Source of the DNA: Methylophaga thalassica MP
GTDB taxonomy: Bacteria; Pseudomonadota; Gammaproteobacteria; Nitrosococcales; Methylophagaceae
Direction: 5' to 3'
Assembly: GCF_000214595.1 (NCBI RefSeq)
Contig: NZ_AFIG01000001.1
Location: 1,902,382 to 1,966,381, forward strand
Length of the DNA: 64,000 bases
Shown here: positions 37,977 to 48,450 of the stretch, piece after piece
How the letters are laid out: every line of letters begins with the position of its first letter
Position numbering within the stretch: position 1 is the stretch's first letter
Notes under the pieces: generated by a model
Database searches by the model: none
Seen by the model: only the letters and a program-made list of their open reading frames with translations
Told to the model about the DNA's origin: nothing
Translations under genes and position numbers: made by a program

Positions 37977-40781
37977 TTAAGCGAACTGTCTTAGTTCGCC
38001 ATCTCCTTCGATATTATCAACACAACGACCACACAACTCAGGGTGATGGCTATTCTGTCCAACAGATTCAACCTGATGCCAGCAGCGGTCACAGCGTGAA
38101 TATTCAGCCGCTTTAATTGCAACAAGTACGCCTGACAAGCTTGTCTGTACAGCTTGTTTAGCTGCATCACTATCCATACTGAAAAGATTGACCTTTGAGG
38201 TAATCAAAACAAACTTTAACTCATCGCCCAGCTTGTTCAATGAAGCCAACATTTTTTCATCTACAAACAGACTAATTTCGGCAGTTAACCCACCTTTAAT
38301 CTGGCCTGCATTTCGTTGATTTTCGAGTTCTTTAGCAACCACCTCTCTGACACTAAAGACCTGATTCCAGCATGCTAGATCAAAGTCGGTATTTTGAGGC
38401 AACGGCGCTAATTCATCACTCCAGAGATTGAGTAATACAGATTCGTTACGTTCACCCGGTAAATAGCCCCATAATTCATCTGCAGTGAAACTCAGAATAG
38501 GCGCCATCCAACGCACCATTGCTTCCAGAATATGGTACATCGCTGTTTGTGATGAGCGTCTACCCAAACTATCTGTCTGCATCGTGTACTGGCGATCTTT
38601 GGTGATATCCAGATACAGGCTGCCCATTTCATTTGCACAGAAATTATGTAACTTCTGATAAATCACATGGAACTGATAACTCTCATAGGCTGCCAGAATA
38701 TCTTGCTGTAAATGATAAGCGCGATCCAAAGCCCAACGATCCAAAGGTAATAAATCGTCGACAGCAACCCTATTGTTGGCTGGGTCAAAATCATTCAGGT
38801 TTGATAATAAATAACGAGCAGTATTACGAATACGACGATAAGAGTCGGCAGTGCGTTTGAGAATTTCATCAGACACTGTCATCTCGCCACTGTAATCAGT
38901 AGAAGCCACCCAAAGACGAATAATATCGGCCCCCAGGCTGTTCATCACTTTTTGTGGTGAAACCGTGTTACCCAAGGACTTAGACATTTTTTTGCCATTC
39001 GCATCAACAGTGAAGCCGTGAGTTAATGCTGCTTTGTAGGGTGCTTTTCCAGTGGTTGCCACAGAGGTCAACAAAGATGACTGGAACCAGCCACGATGCT
39101 GGTCACTACCTTCCAGATATAAATCTGCAGGACGATTTAAATACGCACGACGAGCCAATACACACGCATGAGACACACCAGAATCAAACCATACGTCTAG
39201 GGTATCAGTTACTTTTTCATAGTCGGCCGCTTGTTCGCCTAATAACGATTCTGGCTCTAAATCAAACCATGCATCGATGCCCTCTTGCTCAACCTTCTGG
39301 GCGACGGTTTCCATCAACTGTTCAGTGTCAGGATGCAACTCACCTGTTTGTTGGTGAACAAATAACGGAATTGGCACACCCCAGGTACGCTGACGAGAAA
39401 TACACCAGTCAGGGCGTCCTTCTACCATATTTTCAATACGTTTTTGCCCCCAGGCTGGCATCCAGTCTGTATCAGCAATGGCTTTCATCGCAGCACTTCG
39501 CAAATCATTTTGATCCATGCTAACGAACCATTGTGGCGTCGCGCGGAAAATAATCGGGCTCTTATGACGCCAGCAATGCGGGTAGCTATGCTGAATATCG
39601 ATGTGCGCGAGTAATGCGCCCTTTTCTTTTAAAAGCGCGATAACATCCGGATTCGCTTTAAACACAGATTTGCCAGCAAAAATCGGCGTGTCCGGTAAAA
39701 ACACTCCATTACCACCCACTGGATTATCCACTTTTAAGTCATATTTCAGACCGACAACAAAGTCGTCCTGACCATGTCCAGGAGCCGTATGCACCGCACC
39801 AGTACCGGCATCAGCTGTGACGTGGTCACCTAAAATAACAGGCACTTGTCGATCGTAAAATGGATGCTGAAGCAATAAACCTTCCAGTGTTTCGCCTTTA
39901 AAGCGTGTCAGTACTTCAGCTTCAATGCCATAGCGCTGGAGAGCCGCTTCATATAATGACTCAGCTAAAACCAGTTGCTCATTATCCGCTTGCAATAAAA
40001 CATAAGTGAATTCAGGATTGACCGAAACAGCCTGATTGGCAGGTAGTGTCCAAGGAGTCGTTGTCCAGATAGGCAAACTCACTACACCTTTACCTGAATG
40101 ACCTACAGCATTTTCAAAAGCAGTTTTGTCAACGATGCTAAAACGCACATCAATAGCGGGTGACGTTTTATCTTCGTATTCTACTTCGGCTTCTGCTAAT
40201 GCCGAACCGCAGTCCACACACCAGTGCACAGGTTTCACACCTTTGTGTAAATGACCTTGCTTGGTGATTTGCCCTAAGGTACGGATGATATCGGCTTCAA
40301 AGCTGAAATCCATGGTCAGATAAGGGTTATCCCATTCACCCAACACACCCAGACGTTTGAAGTCTTCCCGCTGGCCATCAACCTGTTTGGCAGCATAATC
40401 ACGGCAAGCCTGACGAAACTCTTTAGCAGTCACTTTTACACCGGGTTTACCCACTTTCTTCTCAACATTCAGTTCGATGGGTAAACCATGGCAATCCCAG
40501 CCGGGTACATAAGGCGCATCAAAGCCACTCAAGGTTTTAGACTTGATAATAATATCTTTTAAAATCTTGTTAACGGCGTGACCAATATGGATATCACCAT
40601 TTGCATAGGGAGGACCATCATGCAAAATAAACTGTGGTCTACCTTTGGCCTGTTCACGAATTTTTTCGTAAAGATTAATATCTTGCCAATGTTGAAGCGT
40701 TTGTGGTTCACGATTAGGTAAACCAGCTTTCATCGGAAATTCTGTTGCAGGTAAATTTAGCGTTTGTTTGTAGTCAGCCAC
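37977..40781 (-). CDS. ileS: Isoleucyl-tRNA synthetase
   Basis: Charges tRNA-Ile. The 934 residues are of the bacterial class I type. The HIGH motif is [15 protein letters not shown] (about 58-72), the KMSKS loop [10 protein letters not shown], the editing domain carries [14 protein letters not shown], and the C-terminal zinc site is [10 protein letters not shown]...CGRCVDN. It uses a GTG start. It leads the chain ileS-lspA-hisC-tyrA-aroA-cmk, all spaced by less than 10 bp or overlapping. Confidence 0.97.
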   Translation of the reverse strand: MADYKQTLNLPATEFPMKAGLPNREPQTLQHWQDINLYEKIREQAKGRPQFILHDGPPYANGDIHIGHAVNKILKDIIIKSKTLSGFDAPYVPGWDCHGLPIELNVEKKVGKPGVKVTAKEFRQACRDYAAKQVDGQREDFKRLGVLGEWDNPYLTMDFSFEADIIRTLGQITKQGHLHKGVKPVHWCVDCGSALAEAEVEYEDKTSPAIDVRFSIVDKTAFENAVGHSGKGVVSLPIWTTTPWTLPANQAVSVNPEFTYVLLQADNEQLVLAESLYEAALQRYGIEAEVLTRFKGETLEGLLLQHPFYDRQVPVILGDHVTADAGTGAVHTAPGHGQDDFVVGLKYDLKVDNPVGGNGVFLPDTPIFAGKSVFKANPDVIALLKEKGALLAHIDIQHSYPHCWRHKSPIIFRATPQWFVSMDQNDLRSAAMKAIADTDWMPAWGQKRIENMVEGRPDWCISRQRTWGVPIPLFVHQQTGELHPDTEQLMETVAQKVEQEGIDAWFDLEPESLLGEQAADYEKVTDTLDVWFDSGVSHACVLARRAYLNRPADLYLEGSDQHRGWFQSSLLTSVATTGKAPYKAALTHGFTVDANGKKMSKSLGNTVSPQKVMNSLGADIIRLWVASTDYSGEMTVSDEILKRTADSYRRIRNTARYLLSNLNDFDPANNRVAVDDLLPLDRWALDRAYHLQQDILAAYESYQFHVIYQKLHNFCANEMGSLYLDITKDRQYTMQTDSLGRRSSQTAMYHILEAMVRWMAPILSFTADELWGYLPGERNESVLLNLWSDELAPLPQNTDFDLACWNQVFSVREVVAKELENQRNAGQIKGGLTAEISLFVDEKMLASLNKLGDELKFVLITSKVNLFSMDSDAAKQAVQTSLSGVLVAIKAAEYSRCDRCWHQVESVGQNSHHPELCGRCVDNIEGDGELRQFA

Positions 40782-40943
40782 AAGATTCTCGTAGAGTAGG
40801 AAAACTAAAAGCGGTGATTATACGGATTTTTATTGCCGACCTAAATCATTGAAAGCACTTTTATTTACACTCTGTGCTTATGCAAACACGATTATTTGCA
40901 GTAGAATGCCGTTTTTAACCCATCACAATTGAGCTGACGCTTT

Positions 40944-41237
40944 ATGTCCATATCAAAAAAGGTGATCATCCGCGGGCTGACTTTAGACGGTGGAAAGTTT
41001 CGTCCCAGTGACTGGGCTGAACGCTTATGCGGGGCAGTAGCTTCTTATGGCCCAGGCAGACGTATCATTTTTCACCCCAGTGTCAGACTAGCGACATTAG
41101 AAGGCGTCAAATGCGTGGTGATTGACGCTGACTTAGAACAAAGAGACGAGATGCTTTTCGACTTTCTGTTAGATTTTGCCAAAGACAACAAACTGCAAAT
41201 CGATCACATCGATAACTTCGATGCTGAACAACATTAA
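40944..41237 (+). CDS. DUF3579 family protein
   Basis: A 97-residue soluble protein. The motif KVIIRGLTLDGGKFRPSDWAERLCG followed by GVKCVVIDADL and LLDFAKDNKLQ is that of DUF3579, found mainly in beta- and gammaproteobacteria; the function is not known. It is divergent from ileS, and its last 4 bp overlap the end of the CBS gene tail to tail. Confidence 0.82.
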   Translation: MSISKKVIIRGLTLDGGKFRPSDWAERLCGAVASYGPGRRIIFHPSVRLATLEGVKCVVIDADLEQRDEMLFDFLLDFAKDNKLQIDHIDNFDAEQH

Positions 41238-41686
41238 ATTTCCTGCTCGGCGTCCGGCCAGTTCTGAATATAATTTTTTAGCAATTTATTCTCGAACTTG
41301 GCTTTTTTCAGCAATTCTTCCACGATATCAGTAATAGATAACATACCTTCCAACTTACCTTTATAAACAACAGGTAAGTGACGGATATTATGCTCCACCA
41401 TTTTATTCATCACTTCCTCAAGCGTATTATCGGGCTCACAGGTATAAGGATTCGGCGTCATGGCATCGTTGACCAGCATTTGATTCCACTGTTCTGGATG
41501 GGTATCAAGAATTTTCAAAATATCCCGCTCAGATAAAATCCCCACCATCGTCCCATTGGCTTCGGTGATAATTAATGAGCCTATCCGGTGTTCCATCAAC
41601 ATGGCAACCGCTTTATCCAGACTGTCTTTTGGCGATAAGCCAATGACAGGTTTACCTTTATTTTTGGTAATCGATCTGACTTTCAT
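41234..41686 (-). CDS. Two-CBS-domain protein
   Basis: A 150-residue stand-alone pair of CBS domains (about 8-65 and 75-130). Typical blocks are SLDKAVAMLMEHRIGSLIIT, MVGILSERDILKIL and NIRHLPVVYKGKLEGMLSIT. CBS pairs bind adenosine nucleotides and sense energy state. No catalytic domain is present, and the partner is not evident from the neighbours. Confidence 0.85.
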   Translation of the reverse strand: MKVRSITKNKGKPVIGLSPKDSLDKAVAMLMEHRIGSLIITEANGTMVGILSERDILKILDTHPEQWNQMLVNDAMTPNPYTCEPDNTLEEVMNKMVEHNIRHLPVVYKGKLEGMLSITDIVEELLKKAKFENKLLKNYIQNWPDAEQEI

Positions 41687-41757
41687 GGTCCTGCCCCTCT
41701 TCTCTGAGTGCTGAGGCTTATTCTGCTTGAGTCAGTAAGTGTTTGGCAACAAATAAG

Positions 41758-41791
41758 AAAAAAGGGCTGCATGATTTATCATGCAACCCTT
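41758..41791 (-). terminator. Intrinsic terminator downstream of the TonB receptor
   Basis: A 13-bp stem with one mismatch (41762-41774 with 41779-41791) and a 4-base loop, followed by a T run on the minus strand, ends the fecI-fecR-receptor transcript. Confidence 0.85.
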
Positions 41792-41798
41792 GTTAGAA

Positions 41799-44264
41799 CT
41801 ACCAGTTGTAAGTCGCTGAGGCGATGACTCGACGGCCATCACCGTAATAACAGACCAGATCCGTACATGTGGTGGTGTACTCACGATCAAATAAATTACT
41901 GACGTTCAGCGCCAGTCTCACATCATCAAAGTCATAACGGATACTAGCGTCAGTTAATGTGTAAGCACCGGTTTCAATATCAACAGTTGAAGTACTTAAA
42001 CTGTCTTTACCTATATAGGTGCTTTCTCCAACATAACGTAAGCCCGCCCCCATTCCCAAGCCTTTCAGTACACCCGTTGTTTGAGTGTAATCCAGCCATA
42101 AACTCGCCGTTTGGCGAGGTTGGTTAGGAATCAGACTATCTTTTTCCCAGCTATTTGGACTTTCAGTAATACGCGCATCAACATAACTATAAGCTGCTGT
42201 AAGTTTGACTTGTTCTGATATATCTAAACCGGCTTCAATTTCCACGCCGGTAGAGTTCACCTCACCCACCTGACGTGATACACCATTAACATTCACGGCA
42301 TCGTACTCGGTGATGACATAGTCCTCTTTCGTCAAATCAAACACGGCCATGCTGATAAAACCATCAATATTTTCCGGTTCAAACTTTACGCCGATTTCAT
42401 ATTGCTTGGCTTTTTCAGGATCAAATAAACCACCATTCTCATCGGTTTTTGTCACTAAATTGAATGACTCACTGTAGCTGATATAAGGTGAAAGACCGTT
42501 ATCGAATTTATAAACCAGTCCTACCCGACCTGAAAAATCTTCGGCTGATTTATCTGCATCAACATCGCTACTATTTGTGTAATTCACATCAACATCATTT
42601 TTAACCCAGTCGTAACGTCCGCCAATCAGTAAACGCCAATTTTCATAAGCCAGCTGATCCTGAATATAAAGACCCGTCTGACGTGAATAGACATCCCGAT
42701 CACGACTCAGTGAGAGATTGCCGACAGGTGAGCCATAGACCGGGTTGATATAACTTATCGTTGGTGCAGTTCCACTATAATTTTTTTCATCTGCTTGAGA
42801 ATAACGCCAGTCCAGGCCGATTAATACATCATGTGAAATAGAACCGGTATCAAAGTTTGACAGGAGTTGGTTATCCACAGCCACAGCATGTAAGTCTTCA
42901 CGAATTCGTGAGGCACTCCGACCAAGCGTACCAGCAACCAAATTTGTACCTGCGAGTGCTGAACTTAAAGTTTTGAAATCAAGATTTACTTCATCGTAAC
43001 GAAGGTTTTGTTTGAAAGACCAAGTATCGTTGAACACATGGGAAAACTCATATCCGACTGATCGATAATCACGGTCAAAGTTATTAAAATCATCTTCACC
43101 ATCAAAAAAACCGAATTCGCGATCATAAACTTTAGCTCCACCAAAGTTACGACTAAAATAATCCATTAGATGGGAAGTAAAATGACTATTAAAACTATAC
43201 GTTTGCTCATCATGCTGCTCAACAGCTAGTACCGTTAACTGAGTATCATCACTGATATTCCAGGTTAATGAGGGTGCCACCATCTTACGTCTGGAGTCGT
43301 TATAGTCGACTTCTGAATTACTATCGTTACCCACAAAGGTCAGGCGGTATAGTAATTTGCCTTCCTCATCAACTTTGCCACTGAAATCACCGGCTAACTC
43401 AAAAAAGTCATTACTGCCAGCTGACAGACGTAATTCATGCAAAGGCTCCTCCGTAGGGCGTTTGCTGACCAAATTCACCAAACCACCCGGTTGAGCTTGC
43501 CCATAAGTCACTGAACTCGGACCTCGAATCACTTCTACTCGCTCTAATGCATAACTATCCGCTCTGGGTAGACCATAGGTACTAGTTGGAATCAGCAGAC
43601 CATCACGATAGACCTGTGTTTTGGCATCAAAGCCACGCAAACTAAACCAGTCATAGCGTGTATCGTAACCATAAGGCACACTCAGACTCGGTGTGTATTG
43701 CAATGCCTCTGTGACCGTTTTTGCACCACGAATAGTTAATTGCTGTTGAGTAACCACTGAAATTGACTGAGGTGTATCAAAAATTGAGGCGTTGTTTTTA
43801 GTCGCTGATGCACTGCGCTGTGCAGCATAACTATCAATCGGTGTATATGGCGATAATGATGATTTTTCCCCCGTGACCGTCACCACAGGTAAATCAGCAG
43901 ATTGTTCATTGCTTTGTGTCAGACGATAACTATTTTCTGATTGTTTAACCACTGACAAAGGGGTGCCTTGCAATAGTTTTTGCAATCCCATGCTAATGCT
44001 GTATTCTCCCCTCAGCCCTGCGGTTTTATATGGACTGGCTAATTCAGGCGAATAACTTAATAAAATACCTGCTTGCTGACCAAACTGATTTAATGCGCTG
44101 GTTAACTGACCTGCTGCCACATTAAAATTAACTTTTTGTTTTGTGCTACTGATCTGTTGATCTGCTGCCAATACCGGCGTCGGTGATATCAGGACCAAAC
44201 CTGTGGTGGTCAGTAAAGCAGTTGCGAGCGTCATGGCGCTCAATAACGTTGGCTTGTATAACAT
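41799..44264 (-). CDS. TonB-dependent siderophore receptor with STN signalling domain
   Basis: Outer-membrane ferric-siderophore transporter of about 821 residues. A signal peptide (MLYKPTLLSAM... ending PVLAAD) is followed by an STN domain (about 45-115, AAGQLTSALNQFGQQAGILL) that contacts FecR. The plug follows (about 130-260, TKNNASIFDTPQSISVVTQQ and VEVIRGPSSVTYGQAQPGG). The 22-strand barrel ends ATYNW, with a terminal aromatic. This is the FhuE/FpvA/FoxA-like class. I use ATG 44264; ATG 44282 or 44333 are alternatives that lack signal character at their N-terminus. It belongs to the fecI-fecR unit upstream. Confidence 0.9.
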   Translation of the reverse strand: MLYKPTLLSAMTLATALLTTTGLVLISPTPVLAADQQISSTKQKVNFNVAAGQLTSALNQFGQQAGILLSYSPELASPYKTAGLRGEYSISMGLQKLLQGTPLSVVKQSENSYRLTQSNEQSADLPVVTVTGEKSSLSPYTPIDSYAAQRSASATKNNASIFDTPQSISVVTQQQLTIRGAKTVTEALQYTPSLSVPYGYDTRYDWFSLRGFDAKTQVYRDGLLIPTSTYGLPRADSYALERVEVIRGPSSVTYGQAQPGGLVNLVSKRPTEEPLHELRLSAGSNDFFELAGDFSGKVDEEGKLLYRLTFVGNDSNSEVDYNDSRRKMVAPSLTWNISDDTQLTVLAVEQHDEQTYSFNSHFTSHLMDYFSRNFGGAKVYDREFGFFDGEDDFNNFDRDYRSVGYEFSHVFNDTWSFKQNLRYDEVNLDFKTLSSALAGTNLVAGTLGRSASRIREDLHAVAVDNQLLSNFDTGSISHDVLIGLDWRYSQADEKNYSGTAPTISYINPVYGSPVGNLSLSRDRDVYSRQTGLYIQDQLAYENWRLLIGGRYDWVKNDVDVNYTNSSDVDADKSAEDFSGRVGLVYKFDNGLSPYISYSESFNLVTKTDENGGLFDPEKAKQYEIGVKFEPENIDGFISMAVFDLTKEDYVITEYDAVNVNGVSRQVGEVNSTGVEIEAGLDISEQVKLTAAYSYVDARITESPNSWEKDSLIPNQPRQTASLWLDYTQTTGVLKGLGMGAGLRYVGESTYIGKDSLSTSTVDIETGAYTLTDASIRYDFDDVRLALNVSNLFDREYTTTCTDLVCYYGDGRRVIASATYNW

Positions 44265-44338
44265 GCGATGTCTCACTTCCATTAACAAATAGTGTCTATT
44301 TGTTCTGTCACGTGAGAATGAAAAAAAGACCAAAAAAA

Positions 44339-45307
44339 TTAAACGGTCTGTTTTGGTCTGAGCATTATCCAGTAACGCGTTCTATAAACTAACTCAATCT
44401 GCAATGTTGCAGATAACGCTCGTAATACTTGCTCAACATCCATTAATGGATAAGTCCCCGAGACTCGGCGGGTGGCTATTGTCGGGTCACAACGTAACCA
44501 TCCATGGTGATAATTTTCCAATTCCGTTAACACATCAGCCAGAGCCATGTTATCTGCTATTAACATATGCTGTTGCCATGCCAATGCCTCTTCTCTGGCA
44601 GGAACAACCGAGCCAGACTGATCAGCAGCAAAGCTGATCTGATGACCTGCTTTAATTAGCAATGTCGGAAACCTATCCTGTCTGATGATATTAACAGCAC
44701 CTTCATACACAGCAAGTAATGCCTGATTTTCACGCTGTTTCACATAAAAACGTGTGCCCAACGGCTGCATATCAGCCCAAGGTGTTTTTAATAAAAAGGG
44801 TCTATTCTCTTTGGCCGTGGTGATAAGCACATCACCCGCCAGTAGTGTGAGGTAACGCTGTTGCTCTGAATAATCTACTGAAAATGCCGTGTTCGCATTC
44901 ATTTGAACTTGAGTGCCATCTACCAATGTCACCTGTCGAGTCTCAGCAATCCCTGTATGGTAGTCAGCCATTAAGGGTGCAAGAAACATATCATTCTTTA
45001 AAAATGCCCAGGAACCACCACTGATAATGGCTACACCGGCCAATGACTGTAAAAAATGACGACGACTTTTAGCGGCTTTATTTAATGATTGGTGAGTCAC
45101 CCCACGTGAAAGCGGCGAGCTTAAAGAACTCAGCTCGTTATTGACCTGTTCGATTCTTGACCAGGCGATTTGATGACTGCTGTCAGCCTCAAGCCACTCC
45201 TGCCATTGCTGTCTGAGCACATGGTCATCATCACGCTCGCTCAAGCTCAGATACCATTCAATCGCCTCTAAGGCGATCTTTTGTTCTATTTGAATGGCTT
45301 CAGTCAT
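44339..45307 (-). CDS. FecR-type anti-sigma/transmembrane signal transducer
   Basis: Carries the signal from the receptor to the ECF sigma factor. The 322 residues have an N-terminal cytoplasmic DUF4880-type segment (ALEAIEWYLSLS). One TM helix lies at about 90-107 (LQSLAGVAIISGGSWAFL). A periplasmic FecR domain (VTLVDGTQVQMNANTAFSVDY, PLGTRFYV) and a C-terminal STN-like domain (ALADVLTELENYHHGWLRC...VSGTYPL) follow. It lies 3 bp after the sigma gene and 75 bp before the receptor. Confidence 0.9.
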   Translation of the reverse strand: MTEAIQIEQKIALEAIEWYLSLSERDDDHVLRQQWQEWLEADSSHQIAWSRIEQVNNELSSLSSPLSRGVTHQSLNKAAKSRRHFLQSLAGVAIISGGSWAFLKNDMFLAPLMADYHTGIAETRQVTLVDGTQVQMNANTAFSVDYSEQQRYLTLLAGDVLITTAKENRPFLLKTPWADMQPLGTRFYVKQRENQALLAVYEGAVNIIRQDRFPTLLIKAGHQISFAADQSGSVVPAREEALAWQQHMLIADNMALADVLTELENYHHGWLRCDPTIATRRVSGTYPLMDVEQVLRALSATLQIELVYRTRYWIMLRPKQTV

Positions 45308-45310
45308 TTT

Positions 45311-45823
45311 TTATTTCACGCTGATCGCAAAATAGCATTGAGCAGCAGCACGACTCAGATAGCGTTTAACGGTAGAGACCGAAACAGACAATTTCTCAGC
45401 AATTTCCTGCTGTTTCATTCCATCCAGTTGCGCATGAAGAAATGCACGCTTCACATCCAGTGGCAAACCTTGTAATCGCTGATTAATCGCCACTATCGAC
45501 TCGATAATAATAGCCTGCTCTTCTTCAGAGGGATGTAAATCTTCAGGTATGTCAGAAATCGCTTCTAGATAGGCTTTTTCAACATATTGACGGCGCCAGT
45601 GATTAGCCACACTGCGCTTGGCCAGCGTGGTGAGAAATGCACGCGGCTCTTCTAATAAGAGCTGTTCCTCACGCGCCAATAAGGTCACAAAAATATCATG
45701 AGAAATATCAGCAGCTGATTCCGTTGACTCGACTTTGCCACGAAGCCAGCGAAATAACCAAGAATGGTGCTGTCGGTAGAGACTAGCTATGGTTTGTTGC
45801 TCTGACTCCTGATAAACGGACAT
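45311..45823 (-). CDS. FecI-like ECF sigma factor
   Basis: Iron-starvation sigma factor of 170 residues. Region 2 (about 10-75) has ESTESAADISHDIFVTLLAR; region 4 (about 105-160) has PLDVKRAFLHAQLDGMKQQEIAEKL and SVSTVKRYLSRAAAQC, typical of FecI/PupI/FpvI. It should transcribe the adjacent receptor when FecR is triggered. A Fur box stands immediately upstream, so both iron status and siderophore supply control the system. Confidence 0.9.
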   Translation of the reverse strand: MSVYQESEQQTIASLYRQHHSWLFRWLRGKVESTESAADISHDIFVTLLAREEQLLLEEPRAFLTTLAKRSVANHWRRQYVEKAYLEAISDIPEDLHPSEEEQAIIIESIVAINQRLQGLPLDVKRAFLHAQLDGMKQQEIAEKLSVSVSTVKRYLSRAAAQCYFAISVK

Positions 45824-45842
45824 ACATTGCCTGACGAGTTAA

Positions 45843-45861
45843 ATAAATGAGAATCATTATC
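45843..45861 (-). promoter_or_regulatory. Fur box upstream of the fecI-like gene
   Basis: The sequence ataaatgagaatcattatc matches the 19-bp Fur consensus gataatgataatcattatc at 15 of 19 positions. It lies 20 bp upstream of the sigma-gene ATG, beside AT-rich -10-like sequence, where Fur would block transcription in iron-replete cells. Confidence 0.8.
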
Positions 45862-45902
45862 ATATAATATATAACCGCAATCAGGCAATAAGCATTCAAT
45901 TA

Positions 45903-47483
45903 TCAGAGATGTTCGCGTGTTGCCCGGAAATCGATATCAGGCCAGCGTTCCATCGTCAGGTCAAGATTGACCCGTGTAGGCGCGATATAAGTCAGATTAC
46001 CCGCACCATCCAATGCCAGGTTTTGTGATGCTTTCTTTTTAAACTCTTCCAGTTTCCGCACATCATCACAATAGACCCAGCGTGCGGTATACACCTGAAC
46101 CGCTTCATAAGCACATTCGACGTTATATTCACCTTTCAAACGATGGACTACTACATCGAACTGAAGCACACCCACCGCCCCCAAGATCAAGTCGTTATTA
46201 TCCAAAGGTCGGAATAACTGAGTTGCACCTTCTTCACTCAATTGCTGTAAGCCTTTTAGTAAGGCTTTATTCTTGAGTGGATCTTTCAGTCTGACCCGAC
46301 GGAATAACTCAGGTGCAAAATAGGGAATACCGGTGAACTGAAGAGCTTCACCTTGAGTGAAGGTATCACCTATCTGAATGGTGCCGTGATTGTGCAGCCC
46401 CAGAATATCGCCTGGATAGGCTTCTTCTGCCTGCTCACGTTCAGCCGCCATAAAAGTCACTGCATTAGCGATGGTTACATCCTTGCCAATACGCGCCTGA
46501 TGCAGCTTCATCCCTTTTGTGTATTTGCCTGAACACACACGTAAAAACGCAATACGGTCACGATGTTTCGGATCCATATTAGCCTGAATCTTAAACACAA
46601 AACCACTGAAGGCTTCTTCAGTTGCATCCACTTCACGTGTTTTGGTTTCACGCGGCTGTGGCGGTGGTGCATATTCAACGAAAGAATCCATTAACTCGGT
46701 AATACCAAAGTTATTCATCGCTGAGCCAAAAAAGACTGGCGTCAGACGCCCGGCCAGAAATTCATCCAAATCAAATTCATGACTGGCACCACGTACTAAC
46801 TCTATTTCTTCACGTAAGTCTTCGGCCATACTGCCAAACAGTTCATCCAGTCTTGGGTTGTCCAAGCCTTCAATAATTTCTCCGGCTTCTTTACTGTGTG
46901 GTTCGAATATATGCATACTGTCATTCAGTAAATGGAAAATACCTTTAAAACCTTTCCCCATACCAATTGGCCAGGTAATCGGTGCACATTGAATATTCAG
47001 AATCGTTTCGACTTCATCAAGTAGTTCAATCGGTTCACGACCTTCACGGTCGAGTTTATTAACGAAAGTGAGAATCGGCGTGTCACGCAAGCGACACACT
47101 TCCATTAATTTAATGGTCCGTTCTTCAACACCTTTCGCGCTATCAATCACCATCAGGGCCGAGTCAACCGCCGTTAATGTCCGGTACGTATCTTCTGAGA
47201 AATCAGCATGGCCCGGTGTGTCAAGTAAGTTGACTATACGGTCACGGTAAGGAAACTGCATCACAGATGAAGTGACCGAGATCCCCCGCTCTTTCTCCAT
47301 TTCCATCCAGTCAGACGTGGCATGACGATCAGTTTTCCGGGATTTGACACTACCGGCCATCTGAATCGCACCACCGAAATAGAGCAGCTTTTCAGTTAAT
47401 GTCGTTTTACCGGCATCGGGATGCGAAATAATCGCAAAAGTACGGCGTTTTGATGCCGCTTGTTGAACTGGGCTAGATGACAT
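45903..47483 (-). CDS. prfC: Peptide chain release factor 3
   Basis: GTPase that recycles RF1/RF2 after termination. The 526 residues are standard. G1 is [20 protein letters not shown]3 [18 protein letters not shown] and G4 FVNKLDREG. The C-terminal domain has [20 protein letters not shown] and [20 protein letters not shown], characteristic of RF3 rather than EF-G. Transcribed alone. Confidence 0.97.
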   Translation of the reverse strand: MSSSPVQQAASKRRTFAIISHPDAGKTTLTEKLLYFGGAIQMAGSVKSRKTDRHATSDWMEMEKERGISVTSSVMQFPYRDRIVNLLDTPGHADFSEDTYRTLTAVDSALMVIDSAKGVEERTIKLMEVCRLRDTPILTFVNKLDREGREPIELLDEVETILNIQCAPITWPIGMGKGFKGIFHLLNDSMHIFEPHSKEAGEIIEGLDNPRLDELFGSMAEDLREEIELVRGASHEFDLDEFLAGRLTPVFFGSAMNNFGITELMDSFVEYAPPPQPRETKTREVDATEEAFSGFVFKIQANMDPKHRDRIAFLRVCSGKYTKGMKLHQARIGKDVTIANAVTFMAAEREQAEEAYPGDILGLHNHGTIQIGDTFTQGEALQFTGIPYFAPELFRRVRLKDPLKNKALLKGLQQLSEEGATQLFRPLDNNDLILGAVGVLQFDVVVHRLKGEYNVECAYEAVQVYTARWVYCDDVRKLEEFKKKASQNLALDGAGNLTYIAPTRVNLDLTMERWPDIDFRATREHL

Positions 47484-47659
47484 GAATGTAATGCTCTTAT
47501 GAATACTAATTATTCTGAAGGTTCAGAAAAGTCGCCTATTTTCGCTGAAAACGCCTGGGGAAACAATCAAACAAGACAAATCCTAATGTTTAACACAACA
47601 GACATGTTAGCGAGGCGAGGTTTTGTGGTAACTTTTAGGTTCTTCATAAGGCTGTAACT

Positions 47660-48427
47660 ATGTCACGGAAAAAAGTAGCACGACACAAAGCAATCATTGA
47701 CGAACTGACTATCAATCCCTCTATGCGGGTGAGTGAGTTAGCAAAAACACTGCAAGTCACCACTGAAACTATCCGTCGAGATTTAGAAGAACTAGCAGAA
47801 CAAAATCTGATTAGTCGCACATATGGTGGTGCTTTACTAAGACAGGCGGCTGAACCTGTTCTCAATGAACGTCATAAAGCCAATTTGGCAGAGCGTGCAG
47901 CCATTGCCAAAAAAGCCGCACCGATGTTGAAAGGGGCTAAAGTGCTGATGATAGGTTCAGGTGTCACCACGGTTGAAGTCGCGAAACGGATTGCCTATGA
48001 AATGAATAATATTACGGTCATCACCCATGCTTTTGGTGTGGCCACTGTCCTATCATTCAATCCAACGATTAAAGTGATCATCGCACCCGGTATTTATCAT
48101 GGCGAAGAAGGCGCAACACATGGTTCGCAGACTTGTCAGTTTTTATCAGATTACACGGCTGACTGGGCCATTCTTGGGGCTAGTAGTCTGGCACCTACCG
48201 GGCCTGCTGATGCACTTACCGACGCTGCTGATGTCTATAAACAAATGATTCGCCAAAGTGCCAATACCATGGTGGTCGCTGATCACAGTAAATTTGATCG
48301 TCTGGCAACAGCGCGTTATGCCAGATGGAATGAGATCGATCATTTAGTGACAGATCGTCAACCCAGTGGACCATTAAAGAAAGTCTTAACGGCTGATAAG
48401 GTGAATATCAGCGAGGCGGCAACCTAA
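47660..48427 (+). CDS. DeoR/GlpR-family transcriptional regulator
   Basis: The 255 residues start with a DeoR winged helix-turn-helix (about 8-60, MRVSELAKTLQVTTETIRRDLEELAEQNLISRT in part). The C-terminal DeoRC sensor domain (about 75-230) carries VLMIGSGVTTVEVAKRI and VVADHSKFDR, the latter a standard DeoR ligand-site motif for phosphorylated metabolites. It converges on the kinase/phospho-lyase fusion gene. A phosphorylated product of that enzyme would be a natural inducer; this is inference. Confidence 0.88.
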   Translation: MSRKKVARHKAIIDELTINPSMRVSELAKTLQVTTETIRRDLEELAEQNLISRTYGGALLRQAAEPVLNERHKANLAERAAIAKKAAPMLKGAKVLMIGSGVTTVEVAKRIAYEMNNITVITHAFGVATVLSFNPTIKVIIAPGIYHGEEGATHGSQTCQFLSDYTADWAILGASSLAPTGPADALTDAADVYKQMIRQSANTMVVADHSKFDRLATARYARWNEIDHLVTDRQPSGPLKKVLTADKVNISEAAT

Positions 48428-48435
48428 ACCGCCTC
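48413..48435. other. Hairpin between convergent deoR-like and fusion genes
   Basis: GAGGCGG (48413-48419) pairs with CCGCCTC (48429-48435) around a 9-base loop that includes the deoR-family stop codon. No T run follows on either strand, so it may only stabilise transcript ends. Confidence 0.4.
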
Positions 48436-48450
48436 AATGATAAATATGAC

